From NCBI RefSeq assembly GCF_019203965.1, contig NZ_CP076448.1, positions 2,867,001 through 2,931,000 of the forward strand: 64,000 nt of DNA, read 5' to 3'. The notes beneath the pieces were generated by a model that saw only the letters and a program-made list of their open reading frames with translations, did not search any database and was not told the DNA's origin. The stretch is from Elioraea tepida (GTDB taxonomy: Bacteria; Pseudomonadota; Alphaproteobacteria; Acetobacterales; Acetobacteraceae). This document shows positions 8,494 through 17,937 of this stretch, piece by piece. Both the position numbers and the translations under genes were made by a program. Every line of letters begins with the position of its first letter. Position 1 is the first letter of the stretch.

Positions 8494-10164
8494 TCAGAAC
8501 AGGCCCTCGATCCGCCCCGCCGGATCGAGGCAAATCCCTTCCGCGGCTGGAACCTTCGGCAGGCCGGGCATGGTCATCACCTCGCCCGCGAGGGCGACGA
8601 TGAAGCCCGCGCCTGCGCTGAGGCGGACGTCCCGAACCGGGAACGTGTGCCCAGTCGGCGCGCCGAGGAGGCCTGGGTCGGCCGAGAAGCTGTACTGCGT
8701 CTTCGCGACGCAAATCGGCAGATGCCCGAACCCGGCCTGCTCGTAGCCCTCGAGCTTCCGCGCCGCGGCAGGAGCGATCACCACCTCGCCCGCGCGATAG
8801 ATCCGTGTCGCGATCATCCGGATCTTCTCGGCGAGCGGCATCGCGTCGGGATAGAGCGGGCGAAACGATGCCGTGCCGGCCGCGAGGCGGGCCATCACCG
8901 CGCGCGCGAGCGCCTCCGCCCCCGCCCCGCCGTCGGACCAGTGGGTGCAGAGATGCGCCTCTGCCCCCGCCGCCGCTGCCGCCCCCTTCACCGCGTCGAT
9001 CTCGGCCTCCGTGTCGGTGCCGAAGCGGTTGAGCGCCACGAGAACAGGAACGCCGAAACCCGAGAGGTTCTCGATGTGGCGGACGAGATTCGCCGCCCCG
9101 CGCCGCACCGCTGCCACGTCCTCTCGGCCAAGCTCCGCCTTGGCGAGGCCGCCGTGCATCTTGAGCGCGCGCACGGTGGCGACGATTACGCCCGCAGCCG
9201 GCGCGAGCCCGCTCTGGCGGCACTTGATATCGAGGAACTTCTCAGCACCAAGGTCGCAGCCGAAGCCCGCCTCGGTGACGACCACATCGGCGAGCGAGAG
9301 GGCGGCGTGCGTCGCGATCACGCTGTTACAGCCATGAGCGATGTTTGCGAAGGGCCCGCCATGGATGAACACAGGCGTTCCCTCGAGCGTCTGGACGAGG
9401 TTCGGCGCGAGCGCGTCGCGCAGCAGAACCGCCATCGCCCCGTCCGCCTTCAGGTCGGCCGCCGTCACGAACGAGCCGTCGCGCCGGGAGCCGACCACCA
9501 TGCGCCCAAGCCGCGCCTGAAGGTCGGCAAGGTCGTTCGCAAGGCAGAACACTGCCATCACCTCCGAGGCGACGGTGATGTCGAACCCGTCCTCGCGCGG
9601 ATGGCCGTTCGCCGCGCCGCCCAAGCCCTGGACGATCTGGCGCAGCGCCCGGTCATTCATGTCGAGGGCGCGGCGCCAGGTGATTCGCCTCGGATCCAGG
9701 CCCAGTGCGTTGCCCCAGTGGACGTGGTTGTCGATCAACGCCGCGAGCAGGTTGTTGGCCGAGGTGATGGCGTGGAAGTCGCCGGTGAAGTGGAGGTTGA
9801 TGTCCTCCATCGGCACGACCTGGGCGTAGCCGCCGCCCGTGGCGCCGCCCTTGACGCCGAAGCAGGGCCCGAGCGAGGGCTCGCGCAGGGCGGCCATCGC
9901 GCGCACGCCGATCCGACGCAGCGCGTCAGTGAGCCCAACGGTCGTCGTGGTCTTGCCTTCGCCTGCAGGCGTGGGGTTGATGCCGGTGACGAGGACGAGC
10001 TTTCCGGTGGCGGGGCGGCCAAGGATGGCCTCGAGGGCGACCTTTGCCTTGTAATTGCCGTAGGGCTCGAGCGCGTCGGCGGGAATTCCCGCCGTCGCGG
10101 CGATCTCGGCGATCGGGCGCAAGCGCGCGGCGCGCGCGATTTCGAGGTCCGACCCCTGTGCCAT
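8494..10164 (-). CDS. fhs: formate-tetrahydrofolate ligase
   Basis: A 556-residue enzyme that makes 10-formyl-THF from formate, THF and ATP, feeding one-carbon metabolism in the cytoplasm. The P-loop TPAGEGKT is at residues 65-72. Family signatures include [14 protein letters not shown] (start of the FTHFS signature), [22 protein letters not shown], and [18 protein letters not shown]. The C-terminal end [19 protein letters not shown] is also typical. Length is normal. The gene lies 72 nt downstream of a class III aminotransferase on the same strand, and the two could share a transcript. No folD or other C1 gene is adjacent, so the physiological role (purine/Met supply or formate assimilation) is open. 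Confidence 0.96.
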   Translation of the reverse strand: MAQGSDLEIARAARLRPIAEIAATAGIPADALEPYGNYKAKVALEAILGRPATGKLVLVTGINPTPAGEGKTTTTVGLTDALRRIGVRAMAALREPSLGPCFGVKGGATGGGYAQVVPMEDINLHFTGDFHAITSANNLLAALIDNHVHWGNALGLDPRRITWRRALDMNDRALRQIVQGLGGAANGHPREDGFDITVASEVMAVFCLANDLADLQARLGRMVVGSRRDGSFVTAADLKADGAMAVLLRDALAPNLVQTLEGTPVFIHGGPFANIAHGCNSVIATHAALSLADVVVTEAGFGCDLGAEKFLDIKCRQSGLAPAAGVIVATVRALKMHGGLAKAELGREDVAAVRRGAANLVRHIENLSGFGVPVLVALNRFGTDTEAEIDAVKGAAAAAGAEAHLCTHWSDGGAGAEALARAVMARLAAGTASFRPLYPDAMPLAEKIRMIATRIYRAGEVVIAPAAARKLEGYEQAGFGHLPICVAKTQYSFSADPGLLGAPTGHTFPVRDVRLSAGAGFIVALAGEVMTMPGLPKVPAAEGICLDPAGRIEGLF

Positions 10165-10236
10165 GGACGCTCCTCCTCAGAGGGCAACAGCCCCCGCCGC
10201 GACGCGCGCGGGGAAGGCAAGCCGGGACGACCGTCG

Positions 10237-11625
10237 CTACTCGGCGGCGCGTGCGAGGTCGGGGCGCAGAACGGCCCAGGCAGCGTCGAGCCCGCGCCCG
10301 AAGGCCTCGCACATCGCCGCGATCTCCTCCTCGGTGATGATCAGCGGCGGGGTGAAGGCGATCCGATCGCCAATCGCGCGCACGATCAGCCCGTTGTCCT
10401 GGCAGGCCTTCTGCACCACGAGCCCAGCCTTGCGCTCTGGCGGGAAGGGGGTGCGCCTCGCCTTGTCGGCCATCACCTCGACCCCCGCGATCAGCCCGAT
10501 GCCGCGCACGTCGCCCACGAGCGGGTGGTCGCGGAACCGGCCCAAGCCCTCGAGGAAGGCGGGCGAGACGCGACGCACATGGCCGAGGATGTCGCGCTCC
10601 TCGTAGATCTTCAGCGTCTCGAGCGCGACGGCGCAGGCCACCGGATGCGCGCCATAGGTGAAGCCGTGTCCGAAGGTGCCGTTCTTGCGGCTGCCCTCGA
10701 TCAGCGCGGCGTGGATACGGTCGGAGATCAGCGTGGCGCTGATCGGCTGGTAGGAGGCGGAGAGCTGCTTCGCGCAGGTGAGGATGTCGGGCTCGAGGCG
10801 GTAGGTCTCGCTGCCCCAGAGGTTGCCGGTGCGGCCGAAGCCGCAGATCACCTCGTCCGCCACCAGCATGATGTCGTGCTTCTTCAGGATCGGCTGGATC
10901 AGCTCGAAATAGCCGCGCGGCGGGGTGATGGCGCCGCCGCCGCCCTGCACGGGTTCAGCGAACATGGCGGCGATCGTCTCCCCGCCCTCGCGCTCGATCA
11001 GCGCCTCGAGCTCCGCCGCCATGCGGGCCGAGAACGCCTCCTCCGTCTCGCCCGGCTCGTGCGCGCGGTAGTAGTGCGGGTTCGAGAGGTGGAGAAACCG
11101 CCCGCCATAGGGGAGGTCGAAATCCGCGTGCATGTGCGGCTGGCCGGAGACGGAGGCGGCGGCGACCGTGTTGCCGTGATAGCCGCGGATCCGGCCGATC
11201 AGCTTCTTCTTCTGCGGCCGCCCGACCAGATTGTTGTAGTACCAGATCAGCTTGATCGCCGCGTCGTTCGCCTCCGACCCGGAGCACTGGAACAGAACGT
11301 GGTTGAGCCCCCGCGGGGCGATTGCGGTGAGCTTCTCGGCGAGCCGAACCGAGGGCTCATGCCCCTTCTGGAAGAAGGTGTGGTAGTAAGGAAGCTCGAG
11401 GAGCTGCCGGTAGGCGGCCTCGGCAAGCCGCCGCTCGGAGAAGCCGAGCGAGGCGCACCACAGCCCCGCCATCGCCTCGATGTAGCGGTTTCCCTCCGTG
11501 TCCCAGACATGGACGCCTTCGCCGCGGGCGATCAGAAGCGCGCCCTCGCGCGCATGCGCATCGAGGTCGGTCTGCTGGTGCACCACATGGGCAAGGTCGA
11601 GGGCGTGCAGGCTGTTGGCGCGCAT
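10237..11625 (-). CDS. class III pyridoxal-phosphate aminotransferase (omega-amino acid type)
   Basis: A 462-residue fold-type I PLP enzyme. Visible landmarks are CSGSEANDAAIKL (residues 114-126, cofactor phosphate site), the YHGNT segment near 149, Asp257 in LVADEVICGFGRTG (binds the pyridine nitrogen) and the Schiff-base Lys286 in TCAKQLSASY. It also has the GTFGHGFTYGAHPVACAVAL motif of omega-transaminases. The family includes beta-alanine/pyruvate, putrescine and taurine aminotransferases; the amino donor cannot be set from sequence. Start ATG 11625 gives the usual N-terminus. It lies upstream of fhs and downstream (by gene order) of the CUT1 importer operon on the same strand. Confidence 0.9.
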   Translation of the reverse strand: MRANSLHALDLAHVVHQQTDLDAHAREGALLIARGEGVHVWDTEGNRYIEAMAGLWCASLGFSERRLAEAAYRQLLELPYYHTFFQKGHEPSVRLAEKLTAIAPRGLNHVLFQCSGSEANDAAIKLIWYYNNLVGRPQKKKLIGRIRGYHGNTVAAASVSGQPHMHADFDLPYGGRFLHLSNPHYYRAHEPGETEEAFSARMAAELEALIEREGGETIAAMFAEPVQGGGGAITPPRGYFELIQPILKKHDIMLVADEVICGFGRTGNLWGSETYRLEPDILTCAKQLSASYQPISATLISDRIHAALIEGSRKNGTFGHGFTYGAHPVACAVALETLKIYEERDILGHVRRVSPAFLEGLGRFRDHPLVGDVRGIGLIAGVEVMADKARRTPFPPERKAGLVVQKACQDNGLIVRAIGDRIAFTPPLIITEEEIAAMCEAFGRGLDAAWAVLRPDLARAAE

Positions 11626-11750
11626 TGTCGTGCTCCTCCGCGTCGCGGTCCGGCATAGTGTCGCGCAACCGCGCGCAGGCGGGAAGAGGCGCGGCGGAAC
11701 GGTCGCCGCGCCCCTCCGGTCCTCGCCGTCCCTGGCGAGGCCCTGCCGCG

Positions 11751-13043
11751 TCAGCCGGACCGCATCAGCGCGTTCGTCTCGGCGACGATCCGGGCAAGCC
11801 CCGCCTCAGGCGTCAGCTCGCCGCGCATCACGAGCGTGATGACATCGCGCTGGGCGCGCCAGATCCGCACGTTGTTGCCGCCAGGGTAGCCGCCCCAGGG
11901 CCCAGCCCGGTCGGCCTGCCGCACGGCCGTGAGCGCGTTCGGGTTGGCGCGATACCACGGCCCGAGGAACTGCTCGCCGACGGCGCGGAGATTCGTCGGT
12001 AGATACCCCGTCATCTCGACGACGACCTTCTGCGCCTCGGGGCCGGTGACGAACTTGAGGAAGGTCCAGGCCGCACGCTGCTTCGCCTCCTCGCGCGCGA
12101 GGATCACCGCGGCGTTGCCGCCGGTCGGGATCCGCCCCTTCTCCTGGTCGGTGATCGGGAACACGTGGGTTCGCAGCGTGAACTTGTCGCCGACGAGCCC
12201 GGTGATCTGGGCGAGGTTGGCGGGGCTTGCCGCGTAGATGCCGATCTTGCCCGCGCCGAACTGCTGGCGTGACTGGTTCCAGTCGATCAGCTGCATCCCG
12301 CCCTCGGTGACGAAGCGGCGGAAGGTGCGAAGCGCCGCGAGACCGATCTCGTTGTCGAACCCGACCGCGCTCTCGTCCGGCGTAAGCAGCGACCCGCCGG
12401 CCTGGGTGATCATCGCCTCGAACAGCCACCCGTCCGGCCAGCCGTGCACGTCGTAAGCGATGCCGTTGATGCCCTCGGCCGGGGTGTTGATCCGGCCGGC
12501 AAGCGCGATCACCGCGTCCCACGAGGTCGGCAGGGCGTCGGGGTTGCCGCCCGCGCGCCGGACGAGGTCGATATTGTAGTAGAGGATCGGGTTCGAGGCG
12601 TTGAAGGCGAGGCCGTAGAGCCTGCCGTCAACCCGGCCCAGGGCCAGGATCCGATCGCTGTAGTTCTCGCGGCGGAACGTGTCGCCTTCGGCAGCGAGAA
12701 GCGCATCGAGCTCGATGATCTGGCCGCGGCGGGCGAGGGTCCGGGCGAGCTCCGGCAGCAGGTGGAACCCCGAGTAGAACACGTCCGGCAGCTGGTTGGT
12801 CAGCGCCTGGCGCATCACCGTCTGGTGCCCCTCGTCGTAGGAGGGGGCGGGGGCGCGGAAGGCGATCCGTATGCCCGGGTTGGCGTCCATGAACAGCTTC
12901 GCCACCGGCTCGTGGAACCGGGCGAAGGAAGGGAAACAGTAGAGGACATCGAGCGTGACCGGCGCCTGGGCCGCCGCCGGAAGGGCGGCGAACGAGCTGG
13001 CGCCGAGGGCGAGCGTGCCGAAGCGGCGACGGGTGATCCTCAT
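11751..13043 (-). CDS. ABC transporter substrate-binding protein, CUT1 sugar/polyol type, Tat-exported
   Basis: A 430-residue binding protein and the last gene of a four-gene importer operon. The N-terminus MRITRRRFGTLALG has a twin-arginine motif and a hydrophobic run ending at PAAAQA, so Tat export is likely. The mature protein has the type 1 extracellular solute-binding fold pattern: the DVLYCFPSFARFHEPV opening, LPDVFYSGFHLLPEL, YGLAFNASNPILYYN, the GKIGIYAASPANLAQI core and TGPEAQKVVVEMTGYLPT. The ATG at 13043 is chosen because the Tat signal then begins correctly; the frame is open much further upstream. UgpB/MalE-like relatives bind sugars or glycerol phosphates; the actual ligand is unknown. 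Confidence 0.88.
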   Translation of the reverse strand: MRITRRRFGTLALGASSFAALPAAAQAPVTLDVLYCFPSFARFHEPVAKLFMDANPGIRIAFRAPAPSYDEGHQTVMRQALTNQLPDVFYSGFHLLPELARTLARRGQIIELDALLAAEGDTFRRENYSDRILALGRVDGRLYGLAFNASNPILYYNIDLVRRAGGNPDALPTSWDAVIALAGRINTPAEGINGIAYDVHGWPDGWLFEAMITQAGGSLLTPDESAVGFDNEIGLAALRTFRRFVTEGGMQLIDWNQSRQQFGAGKIGIYAASPANLAQITGLVGDKFTLRTHVFPITDQEKGRIPTGGNAAVILAREEAKQRAAWTFLKFVTGPEAQKVVVEMTGYLPTNLRAVGEQFLGPWYRANPNALTAVRQADRAGPWGGYPGGNNVRIWRAQRDVITLVMRGELTPEAGLARIVAETNALMRSG

Positions 13044-13081
13044 CTTTGGTCTCCTGCTGGTGTTTGGGGTCGGACGACGGG

Positions 13082-13888
13082 TCATTTCAGGCCCGTCATG
13101 GTGATGCCCTCGATGAAGCGCCGTCGCGCCACAAGGAAGGCGAGCACGAGCGGAGCGGTGATGATGGTCGCCCCCGCCATCAGCGCGCCGTAGTTCGAGC
13201 CCGTCTCGGCATCGCGGAAATAGAGCATCCCGAGCGGCGGCGGTGCGAGGCGCGTCTCGGTGATCACGATCAGCGGCCAGTAGAGGTCGTTCCAATGCGC
13301 GACGATCGAGAAGATCGAGAAGGCGGCGATCGCAGGCAAGGCGGCGGGCACGACGAAGCGCCAGACGATCTCGAACTCGCCCACGCCGTCGAGCCGGGCC
13401 GCCTGGATGATCTCGTCGGGGAAGGACTTGAAGAACTGCCGGAACAGGAAGATCGCGAACACCGAGAGAAAGAACGGGAACATCATCGCGAAATAGGTGT
13501 CGAGCAGGCCCGTGTGCGCGAGGCCGAGATAGAGCGGCAGTGCCGGCACCTGGATCGGGATGCAGAGGGCGGCGAGCACGAGGCCGAAAAGGAGGCCGCG
13601 GCCGCGGAAGGGGAGCTTGGCGAGCGCATAGGCCGCAGGGATCGCGACCGCGAGCTGCACGACGAGAATGCCCGCGCAGACGATCACGCCGTTGAGCATG
13701 AAGCGGAGCAAGGGTGCGGTCGTGAGCGCGCGCGCGTAGTTCTCGAAGCCGATGAAGGCCGACGCTCCGAAGCCCTCGAACACCGCAGCAGCGGGCCGGA
13801 AGGACGTCAGAACCATCCACACGAAGGGCAGAAGCATCACCGCCCCGCCGAGCCCGAGAACAACCAGCGCAACGATCCGCCCAAGCAT
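13082..13888 (-). CDS. ABC transporter permease, MalG/UgpE type
   Basis: A 268-residue inner-membrane subunit of the CUT1 importer with six predicted membrane helices. The first is residues 6-28, followed by the TSFRPAAAVFEGF periplasmic segment. The coupling motif is EIIQAARLDGVGEFEIVWRFVVP. The end, RRRFIEGITMTGLK, is the classic C-terminus of this subunit (GLT-x-GAVKG in relatives). It lies 16 nt after the MalF/UgpA-type gene and 38 nt before the binding-protein gene. Confidence 0.92.
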   Translation of the reverse strand: MLGRIVALVVLGLGGAVMLLPFVWMVLTSFRPAAAVFEGFGASAFIGFENYARALTTAPLLRFMLNGVIVCAGILVVQLAVAIPAAYALAKLPFRGRGLLFGLVLAALCIPIQVPALPLYLGLAHTGLLDTYFAMMFPFFLSVFAIFLFRQFFKSFPDEIIQAARLDGVGEFEIVWRFVVPAALPAIAAFSIFSIVAHWNDLYWPLIVITETRLAPPPLGMLYFRDAETGSNYGALMAGATIITAPLVLAFLVARRRFIEGITMTGLK

Positions 13889-13904
13889 CAGTCTTGTCTT
13901 CGTC

Positions 13905-14807
13905 TCAATAGTGTATCCTTCGGTCGAGCGCGGCTGCCTGCAGGATCGAGAAGGCGAGGATGAAGGCGAGGAAGATCAGCGTCAGCGCCGCGGCGTAGCC
14001 GATGCGGAAATACTGGAACCCCTCGAGATAGATGACATAGAGCAGAACCTCCGACGCACCGGCGGGCCCGCCCTCCGTCAGCACCCGCACCGTGTCGAAC
14101 ACCTTGAAGGCGGTGATCGAGGTGGTGACGGTGACGAACATCGTCGTCGGCCCGAGCTGCGGCCATGTGACGCGGAAGAAACGGTCGATCCCGCCCGAGG
14201 CGCCGTCGAGCGCCGCCGCCTCGTAGAGGTCGCGCGGGATCGCCGAGAGGCCGGCGAGGAACAGGATCATGTTGAAGCCGACGAGCTGCCAGATGCCGAT
14301 CGCGGCGAGCGTGGGCAGGACGAGGGCCGGGTCGGAGAGGAAGGCCACCTCGCCGAGACCGAGAGCGAGGGTGATCTCGCGCACCGGCCCGAGCCGCGGG
14401 TGAAGCAGGAACTGCCACACCGTCGCCATCGCGATCAGCGTCGAGGTGACGGGCAGGAAGTAGATCACCTCCCAGAGCGAGCGGCTACGGATCCGCCGGT
14501 GCACGAGAAGCGCCGCACCAAGGCCGAGCAGAACCCCGCCCGGAAGCACGATCGCGACATAGGCGAATGTGTTGGTGATCGAGCGCCGGAACACCGGATC
14601 GGCGAGCGCGCGGGAAAAGTTGTCGAGGCCGAGGAACCGGATGTCGACCGCGCCGAGAATGTAGTCGGTCAGGCTCAGCCAAATCAGCACGGAGACCGGA
14701 ACGATGTAGATGAGCGCGAGCAGGAGCGCGGCGGGCGCGGCAAAGGCGTGGCCGATCCGGAGCGCGAACGGTTCAACAGGGGCAGGGGCGGCGAGGGCGA
14801 GGCTCAT
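13905..14807 (-). CDS. ABC transporter permease, MalF/UgpA type
   Basis: A 300-residue permease and partner of the MalG/UgpE-type subunit. ATG 14807 is chosen because it overlaps the stop of the upstream ATPase gene (ATGA) and gives a normal N-terminus (SLALAAPAPVEPFALRIGHAF). The longer open frame to 14903 lies wholly within the ATPase gene. Landmarks are LIYIVPVSVLIWLSLTDY in helix 1, GLDNFSRALADPVFRRSITN, and the coupling loop IPRDLYEAAALDGASGGIDR. The end is ILQAAALDRRIHY. Substrate is unknown. Confidence 0.92.
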   Translation of the reverse strand: MSLALAAPAPVEPFALRIGHAFAAPAALLLALIYIVPVSVLIWLSLTDYILGAVDIRFLGLDNFSRALADPVFRRSITNTFAYVAIVLPGGVLLGLGAALLVHRRIRSRSLWEVIYFLPVTSTLIAMATVWQFLLHPRLGPVREITLALGLGEVAFLSDPALVLPTLAAIGIWQLVGFNMILFLAGLSAIPRDLYEAAALDGASGGIDRFFRVTWPQLGPTTMFVTVTTSITAFKVFDTVRVLTEGGPAGASEVLLYVIYLEGFQYFRIGYAAALTLIFLAFILAFSILQAAALDRRIHY

Positions 14808-15967
14808 GCCGTCGCTCCGATTCGTGTGCGCAACGGCTCTGCGACCAGACGCCGCCCCTCCGCGTCGAAGAGAAGCGCGCGCGCCGGGTCGGGCAGAAGC
14901 CACAGGCGCTCCCCGAGCAGGCCGGCGTCTCGGGCCGCGTCATGCGCCGCCGCCGTGAGTCGGCAGACGACAGGCGTCGGTGCTGGTCCCTCGAGCGTGG
15001 CGTAGAGAAGCCACTCCGCGCCGAGATTCTCGGCGCGAGAGAGCCGCGCCGGCAGGGCACCCGGCGTGCCGTGCCGCACCGGCGTGACGGCCTCGGCGCG
15101 AAGCCCGAGAATCGCTGCATCCGGGATCGCCCGAAGCGCGAGCCGGGTGCCGGCGGCGACGAGGGCCTCATGCTCGAGCCTGACCGGTATGCAAGCAATC
15201 GGCGGCGAGCCGATGAAGGACGCCACCGCGAGTGTTCGGGGCGCGTCGTAGAGCTCCGCAGGCGTGCCGAGCTGCTCGATCCGACCCTCGAGCATCAGGG
15301 CGACGCGGTCGGACATCGTCATCGCCTCGGTCTGGTCGTGCGTCACGTAGACGAAGGTCGCGCCGAGGCGGCGGTGCAGGTCGGCAAGCTCGCCGCGCAT
15401 GTGCACGCGCAACTTCGCATCGAGGTTCGACAGCGGCTCGTCCATCAGGAACGCGTCCGGCCGCCGCACCATGGCGCGGCCGAGCGCGACTCGCTGGCGC
15501 TGCCCGCCGGAGAGCTCGGCCGGCTTGCGCCCGAGCAGGCCCTCGAGCTGCAGCGCGGCCGCGACGGCCTCGACCTCGGCCATGATGCCGCGCATGATCC
15601 GCCGCCGCCGCGGCGAGAGGAGGCGCAAGAGCGGCAGACGCTCGAGAAGCGTCAGGCGCTGCATCTCGAGCGGGGTGGCGATGTTGCGCGCCACCGTCAG
15701 GTGCGGGTAGAGCGCGTAGGACTGGAACACCATCGCCACGCCGCGCTCGGATGGGCGCACCCCGTCGACTCGGCGCTGCCCGATCGTGACGCTGCCGCTG
15801 TCCTGCCGCTCGAGCCCGGCGATGATCCTCAGAAGTGTGGATTTGCCGCAGCCAGAGGGCCCGACCAGGGTGAGGAATTCGCCGTCGCGGATCGCGAGCG
15901 TGACGTCTCGCAGCACGCGCGTGCCGCCGAACGACTTGCAGATCCTCTCGAGCCCGATCGCCGCCAC
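14804..15967 (-). CDS. ABC transporter ATP-binding protein, MalK/UgpC type with TOBE domain
   Basis: A 387-residue ATPase and the first gene of the CUT1 operon (ATPase, UgpA-type, UgpE-type, binding protein). Walker A GPSGCGKST is at residues 36-44, followed by MVFQSYALYPHLTV, signature LSGGQRQRVALGRAMVRRP, Walker B FLMDEPLSNLDAKLR and switch His in YVTHDQTEAMTM. The region after ~residue 235 is the TOBE/OB regulatory part. An insert of about 15 basic residues follows the Q-loop (LLRLLSPRRRRIMRG), longer than in typical MalK. The start is GTG 15967 with only a weak purine stretch upstream. Confidence 0.92.
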   Translation of the reverse strand: MAAIGLERICKSFGGTRVLRDVTLAIRDGEFLTLVGPSGCGKSTLLRIIAGLERQDSGSVTIGQRRVDGVRPSERGVAMVFQSYALYPHLTVARNIATPLEMQRLTLLERLPLLRLLSPRRRRIMRGIMAEVEAVAAALQLEGLLGRKPAELSGGQRQRVALGRAMVRRPDAFLMDEPLSNLDAKLRVHMRGELADLHRRLGATFVYVTHDQTEAMTMSDRVALMLEGRIEQLGTPAELYDAPRTLAVASFIGSPPIACIPVRLEHEALVAAGTRLALRAIPDAAILGLRAEAVTPVRHGTPGALPARLSRAENLGAEWLLYATLEGPAPTPVVCRLTAAAHDAARDAGLLGERLWLLPDPARALLFDAEGRRLVAEPLRTRIGATA

Positions 15968-16386
15968 GCGCCGCCCCCGCCTCGCCGGGCGGGGATGCTA
16001 GTGTCTGCCTGCGTGCCGCGAATGACGCTTCGGTTGCACTTAGGTGAAAAACTGTTCCGGCCGGCGGGGCAGCCGGTCCGTCAGGGGGGCGCCTGCACCG
16101 GGCCTGCTGGCCCGGTCCAGCCCCTGAGCGCAGTCGGAGGGACGACGGGCGCGGCGCCGGGCAGGAGGGCGCACCGCGCTGTGTGCCGCCCCCCGTCCGC
16201 CACGAGACGGGCTTCGTCGGCCCATGCGTTGCGGAGGGGAGAGACGGGGAGTGATCAGAAGCCTGGGAGCGGGCGCGCAGGGTCCTTCCTGTCCGGGCGC
16301 ATCGGCAATAGTGTAGGCGCGGAGTTCAGGGCGCGCTGGTGCGCTATCGTCCCGTGCCTCAAGGCACTCGCAAGCAGTACGACAGG
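15968..16386 (+). other. divergent intergenic region with a strong nested hairpin
   Basis: This 419-nt gap separates the CUT1 operon (leftward) from degP (rightward), so it should hold both promoters. No convincing -35/-10 pair was found. It contains a two-tier inverted repeat. The inner stem ACCGGGCC/GGCCCGGT (16097-16104 with 16109-16116) has a TGCT loop. The outer stem TCAGGGG/CCCCTGA is at 16081-16087 with 16121-16127. There is no T-run after it, so it is not a standard terminator. It could be a structured leader or small RNA. No protein-coding gene is supported here. Confidence 0.4.
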
Positions 16387-17910
16387 ATGTCCATGGCTCG
16401 CATGTTCCGTCCCGCCGCCGCGCTTCTCGCGGTCGGCCTCCTCGCGGCACCGCTCGTGACGCCGCCACCGGCGGTCGCACGCGGCGCGCCGGAGAGCTTC
16501 GCCGATCTGGTCGAGCGTCTTCTGCCCTCGGTCGTCAACATTCAGACGAGCCAGACCGTGCAGGCGCGCGGTGACCGGCAGGGCCCCGACGGCATGCCGC
16601 AGTTCCCGCCGGGCTCTCCGTTCGAGGAGTTCTTTCGCGAGTTCTTCGACCGCCAGCAGCGCGGCGGCGAGCGGCAGCCGCAGCGGCCACGCCGCGCCCA
16701 GAGCCTCGGCTCCGGCTTCATCATCGAGTACAGCAACGGCGAGGGCTACATCGTTACCAACAACCACGTCATCGACGGTGCCGACGAGGTGAACGTGGTG
16801 CTGACCGACAACACCACCCTGCGCGCTGAGGTGGTAGGGCGCGACCAGCGCACCGACATCGCTCTCCTGCGCGTGAAGACGGAGAAGCGGCTTCAGCCCG
16901 TTCGCTTCGGCAACAGCGAGACCCTGCGGATCGGCGACTGGGTGGTGGCGATCGGCAACCCGTTCGGGCTCGGCGGCACGGTGACGGCGGGGATCGTCTC
17001 GGCGCGGGGGCGCGACATCCGGATCGGCCCCTATGACGACTTCATCCAGACCGATGCCGCGATCAACCGCGGCAATTCCGGCGGCCCCTTGTTCAACATG
17101 GCGGGCGAGGTGGTGGGCATCAACACCGCGATCTTCTCGCCAACGGGGGGCTCGATCGGCATCGGCTTCGCGATCCCCTCCAACATCGCGACCAATGTGG
17201 TGGCGCAGCTGCGCGAGTTCGGCCGGACGCGGCGAGGCTGGCTCGGGGTGAGGATCCAGCAGGTGACGGAGGAGATCGCCGAGAGTGTCGGCCTGCCCGA
17301 CGGGCCGCGTGGCGCTCTCGTCGCGGGCGTGAACGAAGGCGGCCCGGCCGACCGGGCACGGCTTCAGAACGGCGACATCGTGCTTCGCTTCGACGGGCAC
17401 GAGATCCGCGAGATGCGCACCCTGCCGCGCGTCGTCGCCGAAACGCCGATCGGCAAGCAGGTGCCCGTCGTGGTCTGGCGCGCCGGCCGCGAACTAACCC
17501 TCACCGCGACCGTGGGCGAACTGCCCGAGGACACGCAGCAGGCTGCCGCCACGCCCGGGCCGCAGGACCGTGGCGGGCGGCCGGTCGAGCTGCCCGGGAT
17601 CGGCATGCGTGTGGCCTCGATCACGCCCGAGCTGCGCGAGCGCTTCGGCCTCTCAGCCGAGGCCAAGGGCGTGGTCGTCGTCGAGGTTCTGCCGAACAGC
17701 CCTGCGGCGGAGCGCGGCATACGCGCAGGCGACGTCGTGGTCGAGGTTCAGCAGGAGGCGGTCTCCACCCCGGCGGAGGTGCAGCAGCGGATCGACCGTG
17801 CCCGCCAGGCCGGGCGCCGCAACGTGCTGATGCTGATCGAGAGCCAGCAGGGGCTGCGCTGGGTGCCGCTTCCCGCCGCGCCGCAGGGCGGAAACCGGGC
17901 CCCGGGCTGA
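16387..17910 (+). CDS. DegP/HtrA-type periplasmic serine protease
   Basis: A 507-residue Do-like protease for envelope protein quality control. A signal peptide spans residues 1-32 (cleavage near AVARG). The trypsin-like domain carries the triad His127 (TNNHVID), Asp157 (RTDIALL) and Ser231 (NRGNSGGPLF). A Gln/Arg/Gly-rich LA-loop-like insert lies at residues 60-105. Two PDZ domains follow, about residues 285-375 and 400-495. ATG 16387 starts the signal peptide; ATG 16393 is nearly equivalent. The end is rich in Pro/Gly. Paralogues DegQ/DegS share this layout, though two PDZ domains argue against DegS. Confidence 0.93.
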   Translation: MSMARMFRPAAALLAVGLLAAPLVTPPPAVARGAPESFADLVERLLPSVVNIQTSQTVQARGDRQGPDGMPQFPPGSPFEEFFREFFDRQQRGGERQPQRPRRAQSLGSGFIIEYSNGEGYIVTNNHVIDGADEVNVVLTDNTTLRAEVVGRDQRTDIALLRVKTEKRLQPVRFGNSETLRIGDWVVAIGNPFGLGGTVTAGIVSARGRDIRIGPYDDFIQTDAAINRGNSGGPLFNMAGEVVGINTAIFSPTGGSIGIGFAIPSNIATNVVAQLREFGRTRRGWLGVRIQQVTEEIAESVGLPDGPRGALVAGVNEGGPADRARLQNGDIVLRFDGHEIREMRTLPRVVAETPIGKQVPVVVWRAGRELTLTATVGELPEDTQQAAATPGPQDRGGRPVELPGIGMRVASITPELRERFGLSAEAKGVVVVEVLPNSPAAERGIRAGDVVVEVQQEAVSTPAEVQQRIDRARQAGRRNVLMLIESQQGLRWVPLPAAPQGGNRAPG

Positions 17911-17937
17911 TTCCGCCCGGGGGCCGGGCGGCGCGGC

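Noticed and set aside
8482-11658. A 1058-codon plus-strand open frame opposite fhs and the aminotransferase
   Set aside because: Antisense of two well-conserved enzymes; the translated product has no domain pattern and is dominated by Arg, Gly, Ala and His.
11751-13820. Extension of the CUT1 binding protein to a 689-residue product
   Set aside because: The extra N-terminal part overlaps the upstream permease gene in another frame, while a clean Tat signal peptide begins at 13043.
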